Shown: positions 52,401-61,733, numbered from the stretch's first letter. The stretch: 64,000 nt of DNA from Sphaerulina vaccinii (GCA_022570795.1 JAKUDP010000023.1:930001-994000); one strand, 5' to 3'. Made by a program: numbers and translations. The notes: generated by a model from the letters alone, not told the origin.

Positions 52401-52697
52401 AAACGAAGGTGAACAAGGGTGTCAAAGCAGATATGAAGAGTATGTCCATTTATTTGTCTTCAAAATGCCTACGGACACAGCTGACGCTCAGTAGCGTTCA
52501 ATTACGCCAAGACAGCATCGACACTATCGATCTTGTGTCACCGATCGATGAAACCACCACACCGGGACTTTGTCATCGCGCAGTGTTACGAGGATTACTC
52601 TACGAACCGGTTCTATGGACTACGCCACGAGACCACGATCCATGACGCAGAAGGATGTCCTGCAACTCGATGTCACAAAAATTGAGCAAAAGAGATG

Positions 52698-52771
52698 TGC
52701 TCCCAAGCAGACTTGAACTGCCAACCTCAGCCTCATCAGGAACGCGCTCTAACCAATTGAGCTATAGAAGC
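52698..52771 (-). tRNA. tRNA-like gene with GAT (Ile) anticodon
   Basis: A full cloverleaf length without insert. Acceptor GCTTCTA/TGGGAGC pairs (two G-T), D-stem GCTC/GAGC is perfect, and T-stem GGCAG/CTGCT pairs with the TTCAAGT loop. The anticodon stem CGTTC/GGCTG has one mismatch and two wobbles, and the loop CTGATGA puts GAT at 52737-52735. Eukaryotic nuclear tRNA-Ile normally uses AAT, and position 37 is G here rather than A, so this may be a decayed copy. The acceptor resembles fungal tRNA-Thr more than tRNA-Ile. Confidence 0.6.
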
Positions 52772-53407
52772 TGCTTCGATACTAGTAGACTCATGTCGTC
52801 AGTTATAGGTGCTCATCTATTCTGTGGTAGCAGAAGGAGTCATCGATGGGCCCACATATGTGTACCTCAGGCTGGCTGGCTCTCGCAGTCTTGGCGAACC
52901 AATCGTCGGACTGAACTTCAGTCGTCGCGAGCAAGTAGCTGTGCTCAAGGAGGGCTCGGTATTCTGGATGAGAATGGTTACTCGAGAACTGCATTCGACG
53001 ATCGTCAGACATTTTCAGATATCGATGCATGAGCGGGAGAGCTGAATCCCTCTAGACGAGGCCAGAGGTGTATTCACGTCAACAGCGTTGCACAGCGTGT
53101 CGGCGCTACGATGAGAAGAGTCGTGGTTGAGAAGGTGTCCCCAGTGACTTGATCCGAGCAAATCAGACATCATGACATAGCAGAACAACTCGTTGCTCCG
53201 ATCTCTAGCATTATCACCCTGCACTTTCTTGCTTCTGCAATACGCTTTCCGAGATTCGAACAACGAGAGTGTGAGACCTAGCCACAATAGGAAGCTGACG
53301 TCTGAGTTGACCTATACCATTCTGAGTCAACACTGAGGAGTCATATACAACATCAACAATGACAAATCATCACAAACATGTGTAACCACAAATGTCCCAG
53401 ACATTAA
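52772..53407. other. Intergenic between the two tRNA genes
   Basis: About 640 bp with no protein gene. A lone box-B-like TTCGAATCTCGG occurs on the minus strand near 53257, with no matching acceptor stem. Confidence 0.4.
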
Positions 53408-53551
53408 TCCTCCGTGGCGCAATTGTGAGTAATCCCGCAAGCTATCAAATCTCAAAACTGTGACCTAACCGTCACCTAGGGCTAGCGCGTACGACTGTTA
53501 TCAGTTTATACTGCTATCGTGAGGTTGACAGTTCAAGCCTGTCCGGGGGAA
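53408..53551 (+). tRNA. tRNA-Asn(GTT) with anticodon intron and D-loop insert
   Basis: Acceptor TCCTCCG (53408-53414) pairs with CGGGGGA (53544-53550). D-stem GCGC/GCGC is perfect, T-stem GACAG/CTGTC is perfect with the loop TTCAAGC, and anticodon stem TACGA/TCGTG pairs with one wobble. Anticodon GTT is at 53497-53499, and a 15-nt intron (53501-53515) follows A37, the normal site. A 55-nt insert (53425-53479) splits the D-loop; removal yields AATTGGCTA, as in other eukaryotic tRNA-Asn. The mature form is 74 nt including discriminator A 53551. The genome reads CCA directly after it, and a TTTT terminator lies at 53559-53562. Confidence 0.8.
53425..53479 (+). other. Spliceosomal-type intron inside tRNA-Asn D-loop
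   Basis: It begins GTGAGT, carries a perfect CTAAC branch point at 53465-53469 and ends ACCTAG ten bases later. A GTGAC/GTCAC inverted repeat flanks the branch point. Excision joins GCGCAATT to GGCTAGCGC without a residual base. No TTTT inside. Splicing is inferred. Confidence 0.65.
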
Positions 53552-54189
53552 CCATCTCTTTTGCCTAATCGGGACGGTATAGACTATGCATATCGTGGTG
53601 TTGTAGTGGTGATGGTAATATTGGATGTTGAAATTTTGATGAATTTTGATTTTTTCGCCTTTTGTGGAGTCTGAGAGAGCTGTCGTAGGCTTGGCGACAC
53701 TTCTTTTGATGGCGTGAGCTACTCTTATGTCAGGAGAACTATCCTTTGCTTCTGTTGTGTTCATAAGTGTTGTGGTTGTGGTGATGGTAGTGGTGGAGGT
53801 AGTGATGCTGATTTTGGCCGCCAAGCTTTTGGTAACCACTTTTTGCCATATTGAATATTGATTGGGATCCTAATCAAGACTTTGGCTAGGCACCGTTATC
53901 TGGATGAAAGTATACAGAGCGAGCAACACTCAGCACTAGGAGATGTCCAATAAAAAGCTGTGAATGTGAAAATAAGTTGCCTCGTCCACGCTTGAGCGAT
54001 GCGTTCATTTTGGAACTTGCTGACAACTTCGAAGATCAATGTTCGATGGCGAGAGCCACTTTGAGATTTTATCTACTTATTGACATCGTGTTCATTACAC
54101 GCTCGAATCCAGCTCCGAAGCGTTCCAAGAGACCTTGCCAATTCAACTATGTCGCCTTCTAAGCTCACTTGTTGACGCCAAAGACGGCA
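53552..54189. other. Intergenic with low-complexity tract
   Basis: Contains a GTGGTGATGGTAGTGG-type triplet-rich tract at about 53765-53810. No gene; a tRNA-like look near 54060-54150 was tested and dropped. Confidence 0.4.
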
Positions 54190-54501
54190 TTAATAGTCGT
54201 CGAGATACTTATGGAAGTCGGCATCAGACATCGTCGGGGGCTTAGTATCATCACGCCTCCCACCATGCTCGTGAACCTCTCTTATATGCCGTGTGAGAAC
54301 GTCGTTCCGCGAGAAGGTCTTCTCATCGCGACATATAGGGCAGCGAATTTGCTTGCTTCTGTGATAGGTATCCTCATGACGGGTCAAGTCATAGGGCCGC
54401 GAGAATATCGTGTTGCATGGCTCGCCTGTAGAAGGGTTGACTCGAGTACACTTATATGGTCCAGCCTGCGAGTTCCTAGCCAGCAGCGCTGCAGGTGTCA
54501 T
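54190..54501 (-). CDS. Small two-finger C2H2 protein
   Basis: 103 aa from MTPAALLARNSQAGPYKC. Two zinc-finger-like units: C-x8-C-x12-H-x4-H (KCTRVNPSTGEPCNTIFSRP, then YDLTRHEDTYH) and C-x2-C-x14-H-x4-H (RCPICRDEKTFSRNDVLTRH, then IREVH). This tandem pattern is common in fungal transcription factors. The frame is the same as that of TAF2, which lies directly upstream and is separated by two TAG codons inside a 105-bp tandem duplication. It could be an independent small gene, the remnant of a larger one, or a readthrough/alternative-splice tail of TAF2. Confidence 0.55.
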   Translation of the reverse strand: MTPAALLARNSQAGPYKCTRVNPSTGEPCNTIFSRPYDLTRHEDTYHRSKQIRCPICRDEKTFSRNDVLTRHIREVHEHGGRRDDTKPPTMSDADFHKYLDDY

Positions 54502-54679
54502 GTCGCCCAGAATGCCATCACTAAGAAATGGATTATAATCTTCGTCCGACTTCTACTCAGACGGCTCGACTTTGGAGTTCCTAGCCAGCAGCGCTGCAGG
54601 TGTCATGTCGCCCAGAATGCCATCACTAAGAAATGGATTGTAACCTTCGTCCGAGTTCTACCCAGACGGCTCGATTTTC
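54470..54679. repeat. 105-bp tandem duplication across the TAF2 stop
   Basis: Two copies, 54470-54574 and 54575-54679, about 93% identical by eye. The unit is exactly 35 codons and includes the last TAF2 codons, the TAG stop and the start of the zinc-finger frame (NPFLSDGILGDMTPAALLAR). Both copies keep a TAG at the same place. Confidence 0.92.
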
Positions 54680-57600
54680 GGCTTCACTCCCAATTTGAGT
54701 GTGAATTTCTTCTTTGGAGGTTCACTCGTCAGGCTCTTCACACCACTGATAGAATCTGCAGGCGAAGGGTGCGCATGAGCATGAGCAAGTGCACTGGGTG
54801 AAGTAAGTGCAGGCGGGCTAATACTAGGAGCCTCTCCACTAAGACTTCTGAACCCAGTAGTCACGACTCCAGGAGAAGCCACTTCGCCACTTCCGCCAGA
54901 TAGTGATCGAAATGAAGACAAAGCTGGAGGAGACATGCTTAAGTTGCCACCAGATGCAGCACCAGAAGCAGAGTCGCCAAAACTTCTGAAGCCGCCGACA
55001 TTCATATGCACGCCTCCACCAGGTGATGTCAGACTAGGCGGTATCGGGCTCCAAGCCGCAGGTCCAGGAGCAGGTCCACCAGCAGCGATTGAGATAGAGT
55101 TCTGTCGACTTTGTGCACTACCTTTGACAGGTACGATCTTCTTCGCAGGCGCTGGGCCACTAGGGCATCGTCCTGGTGTCGGAGGTTGCGCTAGGATATC
55201 CGAAGCTTTTCTCGAGGCATTGATACCGAGCTGAAGGATCACAGGCGGAGCACCTTTCTTTCCGGCTTTGCCAGGTGTGGAACCACGTCTTTTAATCGTA
55301 GGCGTTGAACCTCCTCCTGGAGTGGTGGCTTTGTTGATCTTGATGACTTTTGGACTGGCTTCGCGTGATGCAGCGCCGATGTCGATACTAGCTTTGCGCT
55401 TTAGACCACCGAGACTCAATTTGAAGCCGGACTTCTGCTCTGTTGGCGTAGGTGGAATCGAAGCAGGAGCAGCGGGTGGAGGCATAGTGAAGGAGGCTTG
55501 CTGTTGCAGCGCCAGCGTGGCCTCCATACTCTCGCGCTCTCTGTGCTCGCGCTCCAGTCGTGCGATCTTGATCTTGAGTTCCTTGGCTTTCTCTCTGTTG
55601 ATGAGCTCTTGCTTCGTCTCCTCAGATAGCGGACCTGTGTAGCTGAGACCTAGATCTTCCAGGTCCTGATATGTGTCCCACGCAAGGCCAATACTCTTTG
55701 CCGGCGTTGTACGATATTGCTTGCCATGATGATAGAAGCGCAACTTGCCTTTCCCGATGTGTTCGACTTTCCATGGCAGTGGGTACTTGATGGTAAGTGC
55801 CAGCGATGTGACAGCGTCGAACATCAGTGCAGCGACATCGCAGAACGATGCAACCTCATCAAGAGTGAAGAAAGGTGATGTTACTGCGTACCATAGTGCA
55901 CGTTTGAAAGTTTCATCGTCAGCGAAGGCAAGTTTGAGAGCGGCGATGGCTCCGTCGGGTGTGCTCTTTCTTGTAGCCTCAATGCGTCTTGTCTCATCGC
56001 TCTCGGCCTCTTCTAGGATCAAGCCGCCGTCGTTAAGAGGAGCCGATGCTGTCTTTTCGGGCTCGTTATCGCCCAGAGCAATGTGGCCGAGAGCCTCGCC
56101 AAAGTGACGAGTCAAGCGTTCGCGGAAGTAAGGCGAAGGGTCGTCAGACAGAGAGTGCAGCAGGTGCTTCATGACAGCGGGCCTTCGTGTGAGACCTATC
56201 TCGTTCATACATCGGAAAGCCTCAAGTCGGACGTTGTCTGCTGTGCTGTGACTCGTGTACTGCATCAGTTCAACTGTCTTGTCCTTCACTACGCCCGCTT
56301 TGACTAGCTTCTGCAGGCATTGAATTGCGGTGACTGAGTAGAGGTTCTGCCAGGTCACAACATACTCGTCCAGTCGTCGATGCCGCTCGATAGCATCGAT
56401 GGCACTCTTCGTGAATGGCGCATCTGGGTCAACAGGCTCTTCCTCGAAGTCCAGAGGATCCTTGACTGGTCCACCGGCGTCTGTCATCCCAACATCCTCC
56501 TCATCTTCGCCGAACTCGAAAGTATACGACTGTGGCACTTCTGGCTCTGGTGCGGCGGCTTCTTTCTTCTTTCCGCCATCCCACTTTGACGCGACCAAAG
56601 AATCGGCCAAGCAGTTCATAAGTGTAGCGATATAGTGGCAATCAGATACGTCGGGATTGGCGTTGTCGTTATGAGTCAGAAGAGCTTGAAATAGCTCTCG
56701 CACATCCATGGGCACTCTTCCATCCTCATCTCGCAGTTTCGACATGGCCTGAGGTATGGCGCATTGCATGATGAGCGTGCTTCTGCTGGAGAAGTCGTTC
56801 GGTCGCGGCATGATCGGCCCATCACCACTATCGCTTTCGCAGAAGAAGTATGCGAATGCCTTCATCAGGTGATGCTTGCCAATGTCCATGAGTCTATCTT
56901 TCGCGAGCATTGCTAAGCCTTCCGCAGCCATGACTCGGATGCCGTGAAAGTATCGCTCGTCCATAAGCGTTCGCAGGAGAATGGTCAGCGAAACGTGATG
57001 AGGCTTCGCAGCGAGAAGGTATCGCATTGACTCATGCTGCGCCGCAATGTCCCGATCTTGCTGAAGTTGTGAAATGTACATGTACAGCGGCATGACCAGA
57101 TGCATCTTGCCAATCCACTCGAAATCAGCGTCCATACGGATCCACTCATAGGACTCTTGATTCATCTTCTCTTCGTCCTCGGCAGACCAATCTACAAGTT
57201 TCCAGTCTTCCTTGTCCTCATTCGTGGCCAAGATGTCTCCTAGACAGTAGAGCAGAGCGCTCTGTCCGTCTTCGTCATTGACATTGCCGTTGGCAGCTTC
57301 AGCTCTGTTCTTCTGAAGCCTACTGCGCTTCAGTCGCTTATACTTTGTGTTGTATGGAATCTCCAACTTCGTGATCGGCTCCTTGATTTCAACAATGTGC
57401 TCATAAGGCGTGCCATCAGCTTCGTGGATTCTGATCGTCATCGGTCCCGTGAAGACCGGCTGCGCTTCCGGCGCCCACACTTCTTGGACGTGCTCCTTGA
57501 TTTCTCGCATGAAGTTGGAAGCTTCGAACGCAGGCTTGGTTTTCCGCTCAAGCTGTCTCTGAATGATGGTCATTTCTACGACGAGTTTCTTCTTGTTGAA

Positions 57601-59448
57601 TCGCTGCTGGACAAAGAAGATTGGAGCGCCAGATCCCCACACCCATTGCCGGAAGAACGACTCGAGCTTGTTGTGGCCGAGCTTCTCGCAAGTGCGCTGA
57701 AAGTCTGCCGTAGACAGCTCGCCATTGCTAAGCGCACCAGTTTTGGCGTTGAGGAAGATCTTGTTGATGATACGGAGCACGCCTGTCGAGCCGCTGGCCT
57801 TGACCAAGCGGCGATCGAGTATACCCAGAACTACTGCCGACTTCAGGTTCACAAAGTCCCGGATGGCAGGATCCAGATGAAGTAGCGAGCCTAGCTGCGC
57901 CATGGACGGACGGTCAACGTCAAGATCATACACTTTCTCAGCTGCAAGCTTCTGCTCCCATCGGTATTGATTGTTACCAGCAAGTTTCTTCATGAAGATA
58001 TCGGTCAGATAACCCGTGATCCCTGCAGTCACCCACGCATCCGATGGCTCTTTGGGCACAATATTGACTCCGCTCCACTGTTCTGCGACTGCACGAACCA
58101 GTATTCGAGTGTGCCGATCAAGGGGCTCGATGATGTCGGAAGGGAATAGGAGACGAGTACTGCAGATGGTAAGACCAGCCGCGCCAGCAGTATTGTGAAC
58201 CATGTCATCGACGAATAGCATTTGATAAGTAGAGAATGGGAAGCGTCCGCAGTTGACCGAAATGTGATCGACGGCCTGGCACACTGGGTAGCACGTGTTT
58301 TCCACTTCTGCTGAGCGTCCAGGAAGGCAATAGGCATCGACTTTCACAGCCGTCTGTCCTAGCTTTGCCTCTTCCTCTGTGGCACGAAAGTTCGTCAAGT
58401 CGACATGCTCGAAGGGCCCTACGGCAAAGCCAACGTGCCGTGCGGTTACGGCATCGTTGGATATGAAGGTGACGGTATGCCGTGTATCGTCCTCTGGATC
58501 TGCGACATCCTCTGACTGGTCACCAATACACAGCACTGTCAACTCCATCGCAGCATCTATCCCAGCCATATCAATCAAATACTCATCTCCCACCTCCTGC
58601 TTCTCTTTTGGATGCGCCGCAGCCTCAGTCCCGTTTGTCATCTCCACATCAACATTCACTTCAGTGTGCCCGTTCGGAAGTGCAGCGTCCGCTTTTGGTA
58701 TCCTGTAGGCATCGCCAAGCGTCCTCGGACAGTGGATGGCAACTTCCCAGTTGCACTTGCTTGTCGCATCATCCACGCATGGAAATATGCTCGATGTACT
58801 ACCTGCCCAAGGCTCCAGCCTCGTGTACAAGTACGGGTACCTCTGGTCACCTGCATCACAGCCAACCCACCGAATGCCTTCTCGATCTGCGTCCAGCTCG
58901 AACTCGATGGTCAGCTTGATGGGCGCAAACTGCGGAATCTGCTGCTGAAGCTTCTCGATCACCGGTGTTTCTACCACGGGAACCACGGCGATGGTGTCAG
59001 ATTCCTGCTTCGGCGCTGTTGCCACTTGATCAAAGACAGGCAGCGCAGTCATAGGATCAACCCGCAGTTCTTGAATCTTCAGTTTCGGAGGTAGAGCGAT
59101 CACGAGTTGCGTCTCTGGGCTGGGTCGCAGGGCACTCTGAATCCGCGACTTGAGCATTCCATGCTGATGGACAGTCGTCTTGTCGCCCACGCGGGCCCGC
59201 CTGTACGGGTCGTCATAGTCGAATCTGGCGTTGATGCCGCTGACTTGCACCTGCGTCGGTCTGCATTGTCGGCAGTGCAGTTCGATATTCCGCAAGTCCT
59301 TGACCAGTGGCTGGATGGTGATTTCCGTGCTACCTCTCAGCGATTTATTGGGGAAGTCGACATCGATGTCCACGCGCTGCTTGAGCACGCTGTATTGCGG
59401 CGGCGCAAGACCTTGCACGTCGAGGCTTTCTTCACCAAAGGCCGGCAT
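54658..59448 (-). CDS. TAF2: TFIID subunit 2 (TAF2)
   Basis: Core-promoter-binding subunit of TFIID. Intronless, 1596 aa. The N-terminal half has the M1-aminopeptidase fold (VLKQRVDIDVDFPNKSLRGS; WVGCDAGDQRYPYLYTRLEP, then WAGSTSSIFPCVDD). The catalytic sites are lost: the exopeptidase loop reads NTAGAAGLTI, and the zinc motif HExxH is replaced in VRAVAEQWSGVNIV, as expected for TAF2. A HEAT-like region follows (LRTLMDERYFHGIRVMAAEG). The last 400 residues are Ser/Pro/Gly-rich, with basic patches (KRKASIDIGAASREASPKVI) and end LGVKPKIEPSG. A long disordered tail is typical of Pezizomycotina TAF2. Confident. Confidence 0.95.
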   Translation of the reverse strand: MPAFGEESLDVQGLAPPQYSVLKQRVDIDVDFPNKSLRGSTEITIQPLVKDLRNIELHCRQCRPTQVQVSGINARFDYDDPYRRARVGDKTTVHQHGMLKSRIQSALRPSPETQLVIALPPKLKIQELRVDPMTALPVFDQVATAPKQESDTIAVVPVVETPVIEKLQQQIPQFAPIKLTIEFELDADREGIRWVGCDAGDQRYPYLYTRLEPWAGSTSSIFPCVDDATSKCNWEVAIHCPRTLGDAYRIPKADAALPNGHTEVNVDVEMTNGTEAAAHPKEKQEVGDEYLIDMAGIDAAMELTVLCIGDQSEDVADPEDDTRHTVTFISNDAVTARHVGFAVGPFEHVDLTNFRATEEEAKLGQTAVKVDAYCLPGRSAEVENTCYPVCQAVDHISVNCGRFPFSTYQMLFVDDMVHNTAGAAGLTICSTRLLFPSDIIEPLDRHTRILVRAVAEQWSGVNIVPKEPSDAWVTAGITGYLTDIFMKKLAGNNQYRWEQKLAAEKVYDLDVDRPSMAQLGSLLHLDPAIRDFVNLKSAVVLGILDRRLVKASGSTGVLRIINKIFLNAKTGALSNGELSTADFQRTCEKLGHNKLESFFRQWVWGSGAPIFFVQQRFNKKKLVVEMTIIQRQLERKTKPAFEASNFMREIKEHVQEVWAPEAQPVFTGPMTIRIHEADGTPYEHIVEIKEPITKLEIPYNTKYKRLKRSRLQKNRAEAANGNVNDEDGQSALLYCLGDILATNEDKEDWKLVDWSAEDEEKMNQESYEWIRMDADFEWIGKMHLVMPLYMYISQLQQDRDIAAQHESMRYLLAAKPHHVSLTILLRTLMDERYFHGIRVMAAEGLAMLAKDRLMDIGKHHLMKAFAYFFCESDSGDGPIMPRPNDFSSRSTLIMQCAIPQAMSKLRDEDGRVPMDVRELFQALLTHNDNANPDVSDCHYIATLMNCLADSLVASKWDGGKKKEAAAPEPEVPQSYTFEFGEDEEDVGMTDAGGPVKDPLDFEEEPVDPDAPFTKSAIDAIERHRRLDEYVVTWQNLYSVTAIQCLQKLVKAGVVKDKTVELMQYTSHSTADNVRLEAFRCMNEIGLTRRPAVMKHLLHSLSDDPSPYFRERLTRHFGEALGHIALGDNEPEKTASAPLNDGGLILEEAESDETRRIEATRKSTPDGAIAALKLAFADDETFKRALWYAVTSPFFTLDEVASFCDVAALMFDAVTSLALTIKYPLPWKVEHIGKGKLRFYHHGKQYRTTPAKSIGLAWDTYQDLEDLGLSYTGPLSEETKQELINREKAKELKIKIARLEREHRERESMEATLALQQQASFTMPPPAAPASIPPTPTEQKSGFKLSLGGLKRKASIDIGAASREASPKVIKINKATTPGGGSTPTIKRRGSTPGKAGKKGAPPVILQLGINASRKASDILAQPPTPGRCPSGPAPAKKIVPVKGSAQSRQNSISIAAGGPAPGPAAWSPIPPSLTSPGGGVHMNVGGFRSFGDSASGAASGGNLSMSPPALSSFRSLSGGSGEVASPGVVTTGFRSLSGEAPSISPPALTSPSALAHAHAHPSPADSISGVKSLTSEPPKKKFTLKLGVKPKIEPSG

Positions 59449-60227
59449 GGTGGTTTTGTTTGTTGCCGCACCGCCGAAGTGCTGGCAGAAGTATACGCGC
59501 TACCATCAGATATCGCTGTGGAAGGTGATATCGCTGTGAGGAAGTAAGGTCGCCAGGCGCTCTCGGGTCGCCAGGCGCTCTCGGGTCGCTATCAGTCGGC
59601 GGAGGTTTTCGAGGGCGGCGGAGATGGAAGCGGTGATCTCGGCTAGTAATATGGCGTATTCGATGAGATGATGCGATGTGCGTTGGGTGTGGTGTCCGTT
59701 CTGGCGCAAAGGTCGAGGTTGTTGTAGACTAAAGGTCGAGGTTGATGAAGCTCTGAGAAGTCGTCGCCAAGACCGCCTTTGCCACGAGAAAGAGTTGGGA
59801 AGGCACGCGTTGGCACTACGCGTCTGAGGGCACAGGCATCGAGATGATCTTTGAAGGTCAACTTCTTTATCGAAAGTGATGAGCTCGGACATGCGGTCAC
59901 ACAGAGCCTCCCTCATATCAGGAATGGTCTGACGCTGCCAGCATTGACACATGCCGAAGACCTCACCACGAGGCTGGCAAGCGGATGGGCTTCTGACTAT
60001 TACAGCAACTTATCGGAATCTAGTCTGACTTTGCCCACGCCCGAGTGAGCACTGATTCTCACTGCTCGATGCAGTCGGACTGCGGAGTGCGTTGCATCTC
60101 TCAAGCTGACCCATAGGACATGTTGATGGCGAGATATCAACATCGAATCCCGTCCTGCGAAGCTGACCCACAACTGACAGACATACAGCAGCAGAGAATT
60201 CTATGTATTGCTGACTGATCACCGTCT
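59449..60227. other. Intergenic, TAF2 promoter
   Basis: About 780 bp. Small tandem repeats lie just upstream of TAF2: GATATCGCTGTG twice at 59508-59539, and GGGTCGCCAGGCGCTCTC twice near 59546-59583. A minus-strand frame 59952-59506 is judged spurious. Confidence 0.45.
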
Positions 60228-61289
60228 CTACAAACCCTTCTCGAGCTCGATCACAGCATCGAGACTGGCCTGAGCACCCTCACTAAGACTTGCGTATTCG
60301 AACGCTCCAAGCGGCCTTCTCGCCTTGCCACTGCCATACCCGAAATGTTGCGCAACAACTGACTTCACTCCCGCAACCCCAACTTTACTCAACGTCCAGT
60401 CAGCATGGCTCAGTTTACTCTGCAATGCCATCGCTTCGGCCAGCTTTCCCGCCTTCCATAGCGCCAGCAAATTCACGTGCACCTTTGGCACCACGTTTGC
60501 CAAAGCAGCTATCACTCCAATCGAGCCTGCTACAAGACCGGGCAGGAAGAAATCCGACTTGCCAGCGAATGCTGTCCACGGCCCAGGAGGCGCAGGAGAT
60601 GTAATACGCTGCAACTTTCCGAGATTGCCGCAAGTCAGCTTCGCGCCAACCACAACTCCGGGATACTTGTTTGCAAGGCTGATCATGATATCTGAAGAAA
60701 TGTCGATACCGCCCGTCACAGCTGGAAAGTTGTATATCAGGAATGGAAGTGGCGATTCTTCCGCGATCTAAGTAGTCATAGTCAGCATGAGTGAAGCGGT
60801 ATCCTCGATACAGGCTCAACTTACATCCGAAAAGAACTGTTCGACGACACTCGGGCTCACTGCAGCAGTCCAATAACTCGGCGGAAGTAACAGAGCGAAG
60901 TTGGCACCACTTTCTTTGGCTTCACGGATGTACACCAACGACTCGCGAACACTGGCTGCACCACAACCTGCAACAAGGACGAGATGAGAGTATCCCGCAT
61001 CGTCTAGTGTTCGCCGAATACGATTGATGAGGGTCTGTCGTTCATCGTGCATAAGGTGAGGTGCTTCGCCGTTCGAACCTTGGAGAACGAGACCTGCTAC
61101 GCCGCTTTCTGCCATGCGAAGTGCATGAGCACTTGTTGTTTCGAGGTCGAGCGACTCATCTTGAAGGAAGTAGGTCACCAGAGGTGTGTAGACACCAAAG
61201 GGTGGCGCTTCTGCGAGCTGCGAGGGAGTGGTTGCTGCTGGCATATTGTGTTGCTGCTCGGAAAGAAAGACTTGTCGCTGGTTGTTCAT
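60228..61289 (-). CDS. Dihydrodipicolinate-synthase-family aldolase
   Basis: Class I (Schiff-base) aldolase of the DHDPS/N-acetylneuraminate-lyase family. In fungi these are usually 4-hydroxy-2-oxoglutarate or 2-keto-3-deoxy-acid aldolases, since lysine is made by another route. Exons 61289-60825 and 60767-60228, phase 0, give 334 aa; an ATG at 61244 (MPAATTPSQLAEAPP) is the likelier start. Motifs: GVYTPLVTYF, substrate loop LVLQGSNGEAPHL (GxxGE), the catalytic tyrosine in IYNFPAVTGG and the Schiff-base lysine in VVVGAKLTCGNLG. No targeting signal evident. Family firm, substrate open. Confidence 0.9.
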
Positions 61290-61733
61290 CTTCGTGAGTT
61301 TTACATACTGTAATCGTACATATGCTTACCTCTGCTGCACTAATGCATAGCACATGACTTGCTGTCCGGCATCGCTGCATACCTCCCTCGACACACATGT
61401 TCACAGTGGGTGTGGAGCTCCGCAGATGTTGGCCGCAGTGGCCGGCCATTCACGATCTGGCCGAAGGCTTGGCTCAAGACTTCACGGCACTGGGGGCCGA
61501 CATCGAACATGTCTGGGATAGTCGTAGCGAAGCTATCTTTCGTGTCCTGGAACTTCGAAGTGAGCTTGCTCGTTCATATGTTCGCTCCACGACAACTTGT
61601 ACCTTGCATAACACGCTCTTTCCGCACAGGGATCAGAAGTTGCAAAGGAGAGAGATTCCAACATCAACAACAGAACCCACTCCAAGCGACTCGGTCTGAT
61701 CGGAGACGGGGCATTGCATTCTCGTCAACTACA
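61290..61733. promoter_or_regulatory. Divergent promoter, aldolase/aminotransferase
   Basis: About 440 bp between divergent start codons. The plus-strand frame is open upstream of 61734 but looks non-coding. No motif assigned. Confidence 0.4.

Noticed and set aside
53240..53290. Box-B-like GTTCGAATCTCGG on the minus strand
   Set aside because: No matching acceptor stem or box A at a reasonable distance.
53501..53839. 112-codon minus-strand frame rich in Thr and Ser
   Set aside because: Generated by a triplet repeat tract and overlaps the tRNA-Asn gene.
54055..54150. tRNA-like stretch on the minus strand with TTCGAGC and short terminal complementarity
   Set aside because: The T-stem does not pair, no convincing D-arm or anticodon arm can be drawn, and box B is poor.
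59506..59952. Minus-strand frame of 148 codons upstream of TAF2
   Set aside because: Low-complexity, contains short tandem repeats, no homology recognised; more likely TAF2 leader or promoter.
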